Below are positions 8,830 to 17,241 of a stretch of 64,000 nucleotides of DNA, piece after piece. Every line of letters begins with the position of its first letter. Within the stretch, counting starts at the first letter, position 1. Source of the stretch: Paenibacillus glacialis. Its GTDB lineage: Bacteria > Bacillota > Bacilli > Paenibacillales > Paenibacillaceae. The stretch covers positions 1-64,000 of the forward strand of contig NZ_LVJH01000027.1 of NCBI RefSeq assembly GCF_001637205.1, in the 5' to 3' direction. Both the position numbers and the translations under genes were made by a program. The notes beneath the pieces were generated by a model, which worked only from the letters and a program-made list of their open reading frames with translations, made no database searches and was not told the DNA's origin.

Positions 8830-8876
8830 CACAACCCAAAAGACCATCATTCACTACGATGGTCTTTTGGGTTGTG
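8830..8876 (-). terminator. Terminator that begins inside adaA
   Basis: Arms at 8830-8848 and 8858-8876 form a 19-bp perfect stem with a 9-nt loop. The right arm codes for the last residues of AdaA (HNPKDHR) and the stop TGA lies in the loop/stem junction, so transcription can end almost at the stop codon. Confidence 0.8.
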
Positions 8877-9440
8877 CCGATAATTTAATGGCGTAGAGCC
8901 TGTCATTCTTTTGAAAAATGTTATGAAATAAGACGTATTGTGCATCCCAATAAGATGACCTACATCCGATATCGATTTGTCTGTCTCTACTAAATATTCC
9001 TTGGCTTTCTTTATTCTGATCATATGAATATATTCAACGGGTGTAATCTCTTGAATTCGTTTGAACGTACGATGCAAATGGTATGGACTTCCATGACATA
9101 TTTCTGCAAGACTCTCTAATGTTAGATTATCCATATAATTTCGATCGATATATTCTGTAACTACCGCCACCCATTCATGGTCGGGCAATCGTTGCCCAGT
9201 GGGTTTACATCGTTTACATGGACGGAAATTTTCAGTTAATGCGTGATCGGCAGTTTGAAATATTGTGACATTCTCTATTCTAGGAGGTCTGGATTTACAA
9301 GATGGGCGACAGAAAATGCCTGTAGTCTTCACAGCGTAAAAAAATTGACCGTCGTAAGAAATATCATTCGAGATGATGGCTAGCCAGTGTTCCTCCGATA
9401 CCGTTTCCGCATGACTGTAGAACCGATCTTCTTTTTTCAC
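8847..9440 (-). CDS. adaA: AdaA: methylphosphotriester-DNA methyltransferase and transcriptional activator
   Basis: This 197-aa protein joins the Ada zinc domain (C44, C48, C75, C78 in FCRPSC and PCKRC) to an AraC-type helix-turn-helix from about 90 to 190. It transfers a methyl group from DNA phosphotriesters to a cysteine and then activates repair genes. The GTG at 9440 is preceded by GGAGGTGA at 8 nt; upstream ATGs in the same frame run through the promoter and are not starts. It probably activates its own promoter and that of ogt. Confidence 0.93.
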   Translation of the reverse strand: MKKEDRFYSHAETVSEEHWLAIISNDISYDGQFFYAVKTTGIFCRPSCKSRPPRIENVTIFQTADHALTENFRPCKRCKPTGQRLPDHEWVAVVTEYIDRNYMDNLTLESLAEICHGSPYHLHRTFKRIQEITPVEYIHMIRIKKAKEYLVETDKSISDVGHLIGMHNTSYFITFFKRMTGSTPLNYRHNPKDHRSE

Positions 9441-9460
9441 GATTGATCTCACCTCCACTT

Positions 9461-9529
9461 TCAACATTATAACCATATTAATGACCGAATGTACGCGTTT
9501 GGGAATATAAGAGCAAGATAACGAAATTG
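9461..9529 (-). promoter_or_regulatory. Ada-type promoter upstream of adaA
   Basis: This is the second copy of the block described for ogt. The TATAAT box is at 9471-9466 on the minus strand. The shared far end of the block contains the invariant AAGAGCAAGATAACGAAATT. The eight differences between the two copies are spread over the middle. Confidence 0.7.
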
Positions 9530-9659
9530 TCTGTTTCTCTATAACGAGCATATAAAATTAGGCTATTATATAGAGAGTAACAACAATCGTAATATACATA
9601 TCTACTATATTAGGTATCATTTAGTGTCAATCCACCCTATCGTAAAGGAGAGCGATAAC

Positions 9660-10400
9660 TTGCATTTACTTTTTAAAGAACTGAGCGATAATCATGAGAT
9701 CACAGTCTATGATACTAACGAATGGTATGGTGAGAAAGGAAATTTCCGAGTACTTCAATTCTCAAATGATGCAACCCAGGGTGCAATGGATTTAAATGAT
9801 TCAGAGCGCGTTATGTTCGAATATCCTAGAGCCATCATACATCTTATGGAGTTTAATGATCCATCATTCAACGAGGTATTTCTTATCGGTCATGGCATTG
9901 GGACGATGGCTAGCTATTTTTCAGAGAAGAATTTTAAGGTAGCAGAACTGGATGAGAAAGTTGTAGAGCTAAGTAAGACATATTTCGGATATAGTAAGGA
10001 TAATGTGATCATTGGGGATGGACGCTCTATTCTCGAGAGTGAAGAAACGGACGTCTATGATTATATCATCTTGGATGCGTTCACCGATAAAGGTACTCCT
10101 AGGCAATTAGTTTCTAAGGACTTTTTTCAAATAACAGGAGACAAACTTCGTTCCGATGGCTCTGTCATATTGAATTTAATGGGGAGAGTCGATAATGATA
10201 CACTCATTAATGCTATCCACTCTACGCTTAGAGAATCGTATAACTATTCCAAAGTCTTTTCCCTACCTTCAGAAGGTGTGACTGACATTCAAAATATCAT
10301 TATTATGGGTAGTTACAAGCCCATTAATTATCAAGCGCGCAATATGGCAGGTTTCAATGAAATGACACTTGAAGAAGGCTATATTATTTGGGACAAGTAA
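9660..10400 (+). CDS. Spermidine synthase-like (SpeE-fold) protein
   Basis: This 246-aa class I methyltransferase-fold protein resembles the spermidine synthase family. The nucleotide-binding segment is VFLIGHGIGTMAS, with acidic VAELDEKVVE next, and ILDAFTDKGTPRQL corresponds to the SpeE catalytic loop. A TTG at 9660 has AAAGGAGAG 9 nt upstream; the upstream GTG frame at 9624 lacks a site. It is shorter than true SpeE and the polyamine-binding residues are not clear, so methylation or a related transfer is also possible. Confidence 0.75.
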   Translation: MHLLFKELSDNHEITVYDTNEWYGEKGNFRVLQFSNDATQGAMDLNDSERVMFEYPRAIIHLMEFNDPSFNEVFLIGHGIGTMASYFSEKNFKVAELDEKVVELSKTYFGYSKDNVIIGDGRSILESEETDVYDYIILDAFTDKGTPRQLVSKDFFQITGDKLRSDGSVILNLMGRVDNDTLINAIHSTLRESYNYSKVFSLPSEGVTDIQNIIIMGSYKPINYQARNMAGFNEMTLEEGYIIWDK

Positions 10401-10476
10401 GGATTATTTAGTAGATTGTGGGTCAGAATCTGTAGAGGTAATATCATCATAAAATGAATTTAAGCTTAAGGAGGCT

Positions 10477-11304
10477 ATGAACCTTGTTGACTCAGCTTGT
10501 GTTCCACTTCGTAGGTATATCCATATGAAAGATGATCATATTTCGGCTACTGTACAAGCGATCAGCTATATGAAAGCTCATCTAGATGAAGATATTACAT
10601 CTGAGCAGTTGGCTGTCCACGTTAGTTATAGCCCTTATCATTTTACTAGAATATTTAAAAGCGTTACGGGTATTTCCCCCCGTCATTATCTCTCGGCCTT
10701 ACGGATCGAATCTGGCAAATTGGAGTTACTTAAAGCCCCCTCACTACTTGTAAAGGTCTTAATGGCTATTGGATTTAGAAGTGTAGGAACATTTAACACA
10801 CGATTCAAGGAAAATGTCGGTGTGACACCAAAGAAATTTCGTAATCTTTCTGATGCATTATCTGCCTATATGAATCAATATGAGAATCAAGAATTATTGC
10901 TGAATGCAACTGACCTTAACTCTACTCAGAAGATTTGCTGCCACATCGAGGCTCCTGATTCTTTTCGTGGAATGATTTTCGTAGGTTTATTTCCGCGACC
11001 TATTCCCGATCAGCGACCTATTGCGGGTACCGCAATGAATCGAAAGAATCGTACGTGTACTTTTACAAATGTCCCAGAAGGAACGTATTATACTCTAGTT
11101 GCGGGGATTCCATGGAGTATCAATCCTAAAAATTATTTTGTACTTGATGATTCCTTGCGGGGGATATTCCCTTCGGCTATTCATGTGACGGACAATACAG
11201 ATATCAATATGACGATCCGATTAAGATCTCCATTACCTTTTGATCCACCGATTGTTGTTAACCTTCCACTTCTATTATTCGAACAGCACAAAAAAGTGAA
11301 GTAA
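10477..11304 (+). CDS. AraC-family transcriptional regulator
   Basis: The N-terminal part carries a double AraC helix-turn-helix (LAVHVSYSPYHFTRIFKSVT, then IGFRSVGTFNTRFKENVGVT). The rest (from about 125) is a beta-rich effector domain of unknown ligand. AAGGAGG lies only 2 nt before the ATG at 10477, so the true start may be the ATG at 10525 (MKDDHISA). The gene follows the SpeE-like gene by 77 nt on the same strand and may be co-transcribed. Target genes are unknown. Confidence 0.82.
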   Translation: MNLVDSACVPLRRYIHMKDDHISATVQAISYMKAHLDEDITSEQLAVHVSYSPYHFTRIFKSVTGISPRHYLSALRIESGKLELLKAPSLLVKVLMAIGFRSVGTFNTRFKENVGVTPKKFRNLSDALSAYMNQYENQELLLNATDLNSTQKICCHIEAPDSFRGMIFVGLFPRPIPDQRPIAGTAMNRKNRTCTFTNVPEGTYYTLVAGIPWSINPKNYFVLDDSLRGIFPSAIHVTDNTDINMTIRLRSPLPFDPPIVVNLPLLLFEQHKKVK

Positions 11305-11383
11305 AACAGCAAAGTAGAAGAATTTCCCACCTCTTACTCCTTGTATAATTTGACTTATATACAACAAATAGGAGGAATAGTAC

Positions 11384-11743
11384 ATGCACAAAATATGTGT
11401 CATTTCGATTTATGTATCTAATATGGAACTTGCCAAACAATTTTATTGTGAGAAATTGGGATTTGAAGTAGCGCAGGATTTCGATGACACATTAGTAGAA
11501 TTAGTACATGACGGTATTCCAGTTATTCTGTGTCAGGTTGCGTTATCCGCTCAATCAAACTATCCAAATCAATCTCAAGTCGTTCTAGGCCTACAGACAG
11601 ATAATCTGGTGCAATCCATTACTGAAATGACGGAAAAAGGAATTGAAGTTATTTATGACACGCCTCAACCATGTCCTCCGGGATACTACAGTGCTTTTAA
11701 AGATCCATTTGGCAATGTCATTGAATTATTACAATTCAACTAG
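11384..11743 (+). CDS. VOC-family (glyoxalase-like) protein
   Basis: This 119-aa single-domain VOC protein has the usual two beta-alpha-beta-beta-beta modules: SIYVSNMELAKQFYCEKLGF at the start and FKDPFGNVIELLQFN at the end, with the terminal glutamate as metal ligand. Family members are dioxygenases, glyoxalases or antibiotic-binding proteins. AGGAGGAATAGTAC precedes the ATG. A decayed tandem copy follows at 11877. Confidence 0.88.
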   Translation: MHKICVISIYVSNMELAKQFYCEKLGFEVAQDFDDTLVELVHDGIPVILCQVALSAQSNYPNQSQVVLGLQTDNLVQSITEMTEKGIEVIYDTPQPCPPGYYSAFKDPFGNVIELLQFN

Positions 11744-11876
11744 ACACCGGATTTTCTGGAGTCTGAATCCCAAAATATTCGATCAGAAGAAGAATTAGCA
11801 ATGTAGAATAATTTTTCACTTCCTTCCCCCTTTATAATGATAAAAGCTATGGACAAGGCTATTGGGGGATTAAAAA

Positions 11877-12099
11877 GTGCAAAGAACACGTCTCATTCCG
11901 ATTTTCGTCTATAATATGAAACTGGCAAAACAGTTTTATTGTGAAAAGTTAGGGTTGGAAGTATCGCGGAGTACGGAATCCATTGTCAGCCCAAGGAATA
12001 AAAATGATCTATGACACGCCTCAACCTTGCCTCCCGGGATACTACAGCGCTTTTAAAGACCCTTTTGGCAATGTCATTGAAATATTAGAGTTCAGCTAG
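11877..12099 (+). pseudogene. Decayed tandem copy of the VOC gene
   Basis: Translation gives a VOC start (IFVYNMKLAKQFYCEKLGLE) and, in another frame, the VOC end (PGYYSAFKDPFGNVIEILEF) that closely matches the gene at 11384. About 45-50 codons in the middle are missing and the frame is shifted. The upstream spacer also resembles that of the intact gene, so promoter and gene were duplicated together before decay. Confidence 0.8.
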
Positions 12100-12146
12100 A
12101 AACGAAATGATAATACGTAGATTTTAAATGAACCTAAAGAAGAAGA

Positions 12147-12190
12147 GGGTGTCCCAAAAGCCATTGAGAAATGGCTAGGGCACCCTTTTT
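12147..12190 (+). terminator. IS-end-like terminator hairpin
   Basis: GGGTGTCCC and an inner AGCCATT pair with AATGGCT and GGGCACCC, followed by TTTTT. The sequence is of the type found at the outer ends of IS1182-family elements, and an IS1182 transposase remnant follows at 12456. Confidence 0.65.
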
Positions 12191-12214
12191 CTGTTGAAGT
12201 AAAAAGATGGTGTG

Positions 12215-12355
12215 AGCGGACGCTCCGAGAACGGATCGATCCTACAATCGCTGTGGTCCCCAAATTTCTGAATTGAAACCGGTAGCGGTTGAAATTCGGA
12301 GACCAAGGCGACCGCTAACGCTTTTTCGAAATCGTTTCGTCCTCTACGCTACTTC
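12215..12355. repeat. G+C-rich palindromic element
   Basis: An inner hairpin spans 12255-12304 (GGTCCCC...GGAGACC with an AACC/GGTT loop base). Around it lie outer arms AGCGG (12215-12219) and CCGCT (12312-12316). The base composition differs sharply from the A+T-rich surroundings and no long ORF covers it. I have a memory of similar elements in Paenibacillus intergenic DNA, but I could not search for copies. Confidence 0.5.
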
Positions 12356-12455
12356 GAGCATGAATTGTCAATTTTATTAACACATAACAACACAAAGAAA
12401 TCTCTCTTTTTGGTAAAATGGAAGTACTACCAACCATTCAAAAGGAGCGATTTCT

Positions 12456-12915
12456 ATGTACATTCAATATTCCATGGACCAACTTTTCCTGCCAATGAAT
12501 TTAGAAGAAGACATTCCACCCAATCACCTTGTTCGTCTTGTGAATACCGCTGTAAATAAGCTGGATGACAACGCCCGGACAATCGCTTTCGTTCTCAGCG
12601 ATGAAAGACGTGCTTGAATGTGTGTTTACTGCCGTCCTTCAGTTTCTCATCGAAGAGAAGTACGTCACATTGGAACATTACTTTCTGGACGGTACCAAGA
12701 TCGAAGCCAATGCGAATCGGTACACATTTGTCTGGGGAAAAGCTGTCATCAAGCATAAAGCCAAGCTTCAAGAGAAAGTACAAACCCCGCTTGCAACGAT
12801 TGAAGTAGCACAAAAACAAGAAGATCAAGAATTTATCGGCAACGGGAAAAGAAGAAACCGGCAAGCAAGTCTCATTATAAAAAGTATTGTTCAGATGAGT
12901 GCGTCAATAAAATGA
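12456..12915 (+). pseudogene. IS1182-family transposase remnant
   Basis: ATG at 12456 follows AAAGGAGCG and gives the IS1182 N-terminus (MYIQYSMDQLFLPMNLEED). After a shift of frame the text resumes with VLQFLIEEKYVTLEHYFLDG and KIEANANRYTFVW, the family's catalytic-side motif. Roughly 90 residues between these parts and the whole C-terminal half are missing. The element cannot move. Confidence 0.88.
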
Positions 12916-13052
12916 GCTCGGATACCGCTAAACTAAGTGCTCAAAATGGAGTCTTCGTTAACAACAGTGATTTCCAAGTAAACGCACTCAAATTAATGGC
13001 CCAGTCTTCAAATCAAAAGGCATCTGTGCCTCAAGCCTGCCTCAATGCTTAA
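12912..13052 (+). CDS. Possible 46-aa small peptide
   Basis: ATG at 12912 opens 46 codons (MSSDTAKLSAQNGVFVNNSD... ending VPQACLNA). The frame extends upstream in the transposase debris, and there is no clear ribosome binding site. It may be a precursor-like small peptide or a fragment spliced onto the IS remnant. Its stop codon overlaps the end of the NRPS remnant on the other strand. Confidence 0.2.
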   Translation: MSSDTAKLSAQNGVFVNNSDFQVNALKLMAQSSNQKASVPQACLNA

Positions 13053-13396
13053 TTTGCTCTGCCTGTTCCTCCAAGATTGATACACGGCAGCTCGATATTT
13101 AACTGACTAGCTATGATTTGAACAGATTCGTCTTCCATACTGCCGATGGTTGAGCGTAATATTTCATGACGCTAAATAACAGCTTCAATGGCCATTCTAA
13201 GTTTATCCGTATCCAAGTCTCCTTTAATTCGGATGCTGTCTGCAATGTTATATACATGCCCACCTGGTTCAAGTTCATCAAGGAACCATACATAAGAAAG
13301 CAGTGTTTTTGACTGCGGTGGCCTAGGTTGTCTAGAAGACTCACGCATGTTTTCATCAGATAATGCCTGATCGATGAATCCGACCGTTTGAACCAT
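13049..13396 (-). pseudogene. NRPS condensation-domain remnant
   Basis: The minus frame from ATG 13396 reads like the start of a nonribosomal peptide synthetase condensation domain (LLSYVWFLDELEPGGHVYNI, then RIKGDLDTDKLRMAIEAVI). A TAG at 13174-13172 interrupts it just before RHEILRSTIGSMEDESVQ, which continues in frame. The catalytic HHxxxDG region and everything beyond are lost. It shows that an NRPS gene once stood here. Confidence 0.7.
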
Positions 13397-13425
13397 TGTC
13401 TTCGCCTCGAATCATTGTCGGAGTA

Positions 13426-13542
13426 CTAGCCGCCTCCAAACATGTCAGGGCAGTTAAAGCCGTAGCCGCTTAGACCTTGCGCAAGTCCGCTCGGAATCAA
13501 ATTGGCAAGACCCTTGGAAGCACAGATGTAGTTTTATCTCAT
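13426..13542 (-). pseudogene. Broken glycine-rich small peptide gene
   Basis: AGAAGGGCGATCA precedes an ATG at 13542, but the third codon is TAA. In the same frame 35 residues follow before TAG at 13428-13426: they include LANLIPSGLAQGLSGYGF and end NCPDMFGGG. The peptide-like end, between an ABC exporter gene and an NRPS remnant, resembles a small natural-product precursor, but I do not recognise it. Confidence 0.3.
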
Positions 13543-13584
13543 TGATCGCCCTTCTCACTTTCACAAAAGGACGGGGCTAGCCGA

Positions 13585-15909
13585 TTATTCTATACTTTTT
13601 AACGATTCAATCATATTGATTCGGGATACCTTTCTCCGAAGCAGCAAGTTAGAGAGAGTGGTAAGCAAAAATGCAAGAATGACTGCTACCAGCATAACAA
13701 ACATATTTATTTGATCTGGGATTTGCTGATGGGTACTCGACAGCGCCTCTATAATAATGGAATACATATACCCGCTGATCGGCAGTGCTATAATGACCGC
13801 AAAAGAGGTGAGTATCAAGTTCTCAAAGAAGATAAGCCGATTTATTTTGCTTTTTTGATAACCCAATACCTTAAGAGTAGCCAGCTCGCGATTCCTTTCA
13901 TAAATATTGATGGAGGATATCGTGTAGATGGCGCCAAACGAAAGAATGACGGCACTAATGATAAACATGATGAAGATGAAACTATTTTGCTTCAGAATAT
14001 ATTGTGCGGATTCTTTTAAATCATCTTTGTCCGCGATTGTATCTACCTGATTGTCTTGTTCGAAGAACTGTCGGACGTTAGTAAGGTCTGCGGCGTTACT
14101 GGCTTTCACTAGAATCGAGGTTGGGTTGTAGTCGATGCCAAAGCTCTTGAGATACGCAATTGTGCAATAGAACGACGGATTCGAATATTGATTGGATATT
14201 TGCGTAACCTTCATATCGACCGTTTTATTCTCAAACGACGGATCGGTGAATTGCATTCGGATCGTATCCCCTATCGCAACCTTATAGTGATCCGCATACG
14301 ATTTGGGTACCAGCACGCCGCTGTCCATAAGCGTCATCGGATTGTCGTTCTCGTCGATAAATTGAATAAGAGCGTTGTCCTTCTCCGTAACGGTCAACGT
14401 GGCGTTCTCATGATCATCACCTTTGACGAATTCCACGGGAAAGGCCGATAGATAATAGCTGCCCTCAATCCCGGTGGGTAGCTGAACCTTCTCTAACTCT
14501 GCTCCCCTTGAATATTCGACCTTCAGATCATAGGTATTTACCTCTTCGATCTGGTCAGCCACCCTTTGCAAGGACGTTTGAGTTCCGAAAGCAGTGATCA
14601 ATAACACCGTGCTCACCACAACGCCAACGGAGCTCGCTAACGCCTTTTGCTTATTAAGAAAGATGTTTCTCAAAATGAGTTTGTAGCTATAGGAAATGCG
14701 TCTCCAGATTCCCGGAAACCGTTCAATGAGTAGCTTCTTCATCTTCTTCGGAGGTTTAGGCCTCATCGCCTGCGCTGCGCGTTCTCGCAGAATACCTATG
14801 CCGCTCAAGTAACAAGCCAGCATGCCGAATGCGCTCGAGAACAGGATAGGCATAATGACCGAGAAGGAGGATAGGGAGAAGCTAATGCTCGGCAGCGAGT
14901 AGGATCTAGCATTCGACGTCTCAATCATTGGAATGAATATGATTGCCGCAACGATGCAACCAAGAATGGAACCTATGATGCCGACAAGCACCGGGAACCC
15001 CATGTAATGGAGCATGATGCTGCTGTTCTTCACTCCTAACGCCTTCATAATTCCTACTTGGTTCCTTTGCGAATCGATGATCCGAGACATAGTGAGGAAG
15101 AGAATGATCGCTTCGATTATAAAGAGAACCAACGGAATAACCCTGCTCATCAATTTATTGTTATAGACTGTTTGTTGGAGCTGCGAATAACTGAATGTTC
15201 GATCTTTGCTTATTTGGCTTACATAGGAAAGTTTTTGGGATTGCGCTTCAACGTTTTGGCCTAATCGGTCTATATCGTACCCTTCTTCCGCATCGATCAA
15301 AACTTCATTATAGTAAAGGCTACCGGCGATTCGAGGAACTCCCGCTTCAGCCACATATGCGAATCCAGACGTTTTATGGTCCTGGGTTTCGTTCTTTTTG
15401 GCATATTCCACATTCTCGCCCAAGCCGCTAACATTGAATGCCACATTATCGTCATTGACACTTAACTTTATTTGATCACCGACTTCGTACTGATGTTCCC
15501 TGGCGTAATGGGAATCCAGCAAGATTTGATCCTTGCCAGACGGGAGACTGCCCTGGATCATCGTAGGCGTATTAATGATATTGTTGTCGGGGATCGAATG
15601 GATCTTTAAGATCGCTTTTGTATCGTCAAAAGATAGCGTCGCATCGAAGGTGTACCGTCCTTCAACCTTGTTTATCCCTTCAATTTCACCCAACTCCGAC
15701 GTGTCCTGCTTGGAAATTTGGTCATAGTAGACGTTCAAGTCACTTAAATTATGTTCTTGAAAGTAGTCCTTCGTATATGCGCTAAGATTATCGCTTAACG
15801 TAACTAACCCCGTGTAGAAAAAAGCGCCTATGGTGATAACCAACACAAAGGCAAGAAATTGGCCGATCGATTGCTTGATATCCCTTAACAATTTTTTGAA
15901 TAATTTCAT
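13585..15909 (-). CDS. FtsX/MacB-type ABC transporter permease (two FtsX domains)
   Basis: This 774-aa membrane protein has one N-terminal helix, a long extracytoplasmic part, three helices (FtsX domain around 265-370), another extracytoplasmic part and a last FtsX domain near the C-terminus (AVILSFGAIYTISSINIYER). The ATG at 15909 overlaps the TGA of the ATPase gene (TGATG), so translation is coupled. Such pairs export or sense lipids and peptides. It lies just upstream of NRPS and peptide debris, so export of a lost natural product is possible but unproven. Confidence 0.87.
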   Translation of the reverse strand: MKLFKKLLRDIKQSIGQFLAFVLVITIGAFFYTGLVTLSDNLSAYTKDYFQEHNLSDLNVYYDQISKQDTSELGEIEGINKVEGRYTFDATLSFDDTKAILKIHSIPDNNIINTPTMIQGSLPSGKDQILLDSHYAREHQYEVGDQIKLSVNDDNVAFNVSGLGENVEYAKKNETQDHKTSGFAYVAEAGVPRIAGSLYYNEVLIDAEEGYDIDRLGQNVEAQSQKLSYVSQISKDRTFSYSQLQQTVYNNKLMSRVIPLVLFIIEAIILFLTMSRIIDSQRNQVGIMKALGVKNSSIMLHYMGFPVLVGIIGSILGCIVAAIIFIPMIETSNARSYSLPSISFSLSSFSVIMPILFSSAFGMLACYLSGIGILRERAAQAMRPKPPKKMKKLLIERFPGIWRRISYSYKLILRNIFLNKQKALASSVGVVVSTVLLITAFGTQTSLQRVADQIEEVNTYDLKVEYSRGAELEKVQLPTGIEGSYYLSAFPVEFVKGDDHENATLTVTEKDNALIQFIDENDNPMTLMDSGVLVPKSYADHYKVAIGDTIRMQFTDPSFENKTVDMKVTQISNQYSNPSFYCTIAYLKSFGIDYNPTSILVKASNAADLTNVRQFFEQDNQVDTIADKDDLKESAQYILKQNSFIFIMFIISAVILSFGAIYTISSINIYERNRELATLKVLGYQKSKINRLIFFENLILTSFAVIIALPISGYMYSIIIEALSSTHQQIPDQINMFVMLVAVILAFLLTTLSNLLLRRKVSRINMIESLKSIE

Positions 15910-16613
15910 CACCACTCAATCCCTTCAACGCTTTGTTTGTGCTCATTGACCGTTACGCTTTCGATTTTTCCGCTTTTCACCCGAATGATTTTATCCGCCA
16001 TCGGCGCAATCGCGGAGTTATGCGTGACTAATACAACACACTTTTTCGTTTCCCTGTTCAAATCCTGAAGAAGCTTCAAGACGGACTTACCAGTCATATA
16101 ATCCAACGCGCCGGTGGGCTCATCGCAGAGTAATAGCGAAGGGTTTTTAGCAACGGCGCGAGCTATGGCGACTCGCTGCTGTTCTCCTCCGGAGAGCTGA
16201 GACGGGAAGTTTTTCATCCGGTTCTTTAACCCGACTTTATTTAATATCTCTTTAGCATCCAGATGGTTTTCACATACTTCAGTGGCGAATTCAACGTTTT
16301 CTAAAGCATTCAAATTAGGGATTAAATTATAGAATTGAAAGACAAAGCCTACCTTCTCGGCGCGATATCCCGTAAGCTTCTTCTCGTTGAAGCTAGTAAT
16401 ATCCTTATCGCCAACAGTCACTTTACCCGAGGTAGCCGTATCCATGCCACCAAGTATATTCAGAATCGTGCTTTTACCGGCGCCGCTTGCACCCAGAACA
16501 ACGACGAATTCGCCCTCGTTGATGGAAAAGTCAACGCCGTTCAGCGCCTTGATCGGCACTTCGCCTATTTTGTATTCTTTCGTTACGTTTTTGAATTCGA
16601 TTAATGTTTTCAT
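15909..16613 (-). CDS. ABC transporter ATP-binding protein (LolD/MacB type)
   Basis: This 234-aa ATPase carries Walker A (GASGAGKST), signature ([14 protein letters not shown]) and Walker B ([12 protein letters not shown]) with the H-loop VTHN. It energises the permease encoded by the overlapping downstream gene. Upstream is a 230-nt spacer shared with the divergent GntR-ABC operon. The base composition is higher in G+C than the neighbouring segments, which fits acquisition of the island. Confidence 0.93.
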   Translation of the reverse strand: MKTLIEFKNVTKEYKIGEVPIKALNGVDFSINEGEFVVVLGASGAGKSTILNILGGMDTATSGKVTVGDKDITSFNEKKLTGYRAEKVGFVFQFYNLIPNLNALENVEFATEVCENHLDAKEILNKVGLKNRMKNFPSQLSGGEQQRVAIARAVAKNPSLLLCDEPTGALDYMTGKSVLKLLQDLNRETKKCVVLVTHNSAIAPMADKIIRVKSGKIESVTVNEHKQSVEGIEW

Positions 16614-16791
16614 AAATTCTATCTCCCCGTTATCTATTTGTCACACTTCTGGAGTGCTCCCTTTGGCCAAGTATATTCACAAGTATGTCAGTATGTCACT
16701 CATGTAGCATACTGTAATTCAATCGAAATGAATTGTCAATAACTGGTTTGTATGTAAAAACATCACCCCACTCTCTTCGAGCAGTTAATTA

Positions 16792-16820
16792 TTGACAAAT
16801 GTTTGCATATAAGTTATGGT
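16792..16820 (+). promoter_or_regulatory. Promoter of the GntR-ABC operon
   Basis: TTGACA (16792-16797), 17-nt spacer, TATGGT (16815-16820). The -35 box is perfect and the -10 box matches in four of six positions. It lies 46 nt before the chosen start at 16866. Confidence 0.65.
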
Positions 16821-16865
16821 TTTCTGCTAGATGGATAACAAACTACGATGCTGAGTGGTGAGGTA

Positions 16866-17234
16866 ATGAACGTCACTTTCGATGAAAAGCAGCCAATTTT
16901 TCAACAAGTAGCGGATATAATTGAGGACGATATCCTGAACGAAACTTACCGAGAGGACGAGCAGATTCTTTCCGTGGCTCAGTTTTCTCAGCTGTTTCAA
17001 ATCAATCCTGCGACTGTAGTGAAGGGGATCGGCCTGCTCGTAAATGAAGGTATTTTGTATAAAAAAAGAGGGCTTGGCATGTATGTCTCGTCTGATGCCA
17101 AACCAAAGATTCAGAATCAGCGAAGAGATCGTTTCTACAAGGAATTGCTGTCCAATCTGCTTTGTGAAGCCGACAAACTCGAGCTGACAACCGAAGATAT
17201 CATGAACATGATTAAACAATTAAAGAAGGAATGA
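16866..17234 (+). CDS. GntR-family (YtrA-type) transcriptional regulator
   Basis: This 122-aa protein has the short YtrA form: N-terminal winged helix (PIFQQVADIIEDDI, then LFQINPATVVKGIGLL) and a small C-terminal tail instead of a large effector domain. YtrA-type repressors control the ABC operon they head and are released by cell wall stress. The ATG at 16866 fits the family start better than the ATG at 16848, which lacks a ribosome binding site. The ABC genes follow after 7 nt. Confidence 0.85.
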   Translation: MNVTFDEKQPIFQQVADIIEDDILNETYREDEQILSVAQFSQLFQINPATVVKGIGLLVNEGILYKKRGLGMYVSSDAKPKIQNQRRDRFYKELLSNLLCEADKLELTTEDIMNMIKQLKKE

Positions 17235-17241
17235 ATTTATT

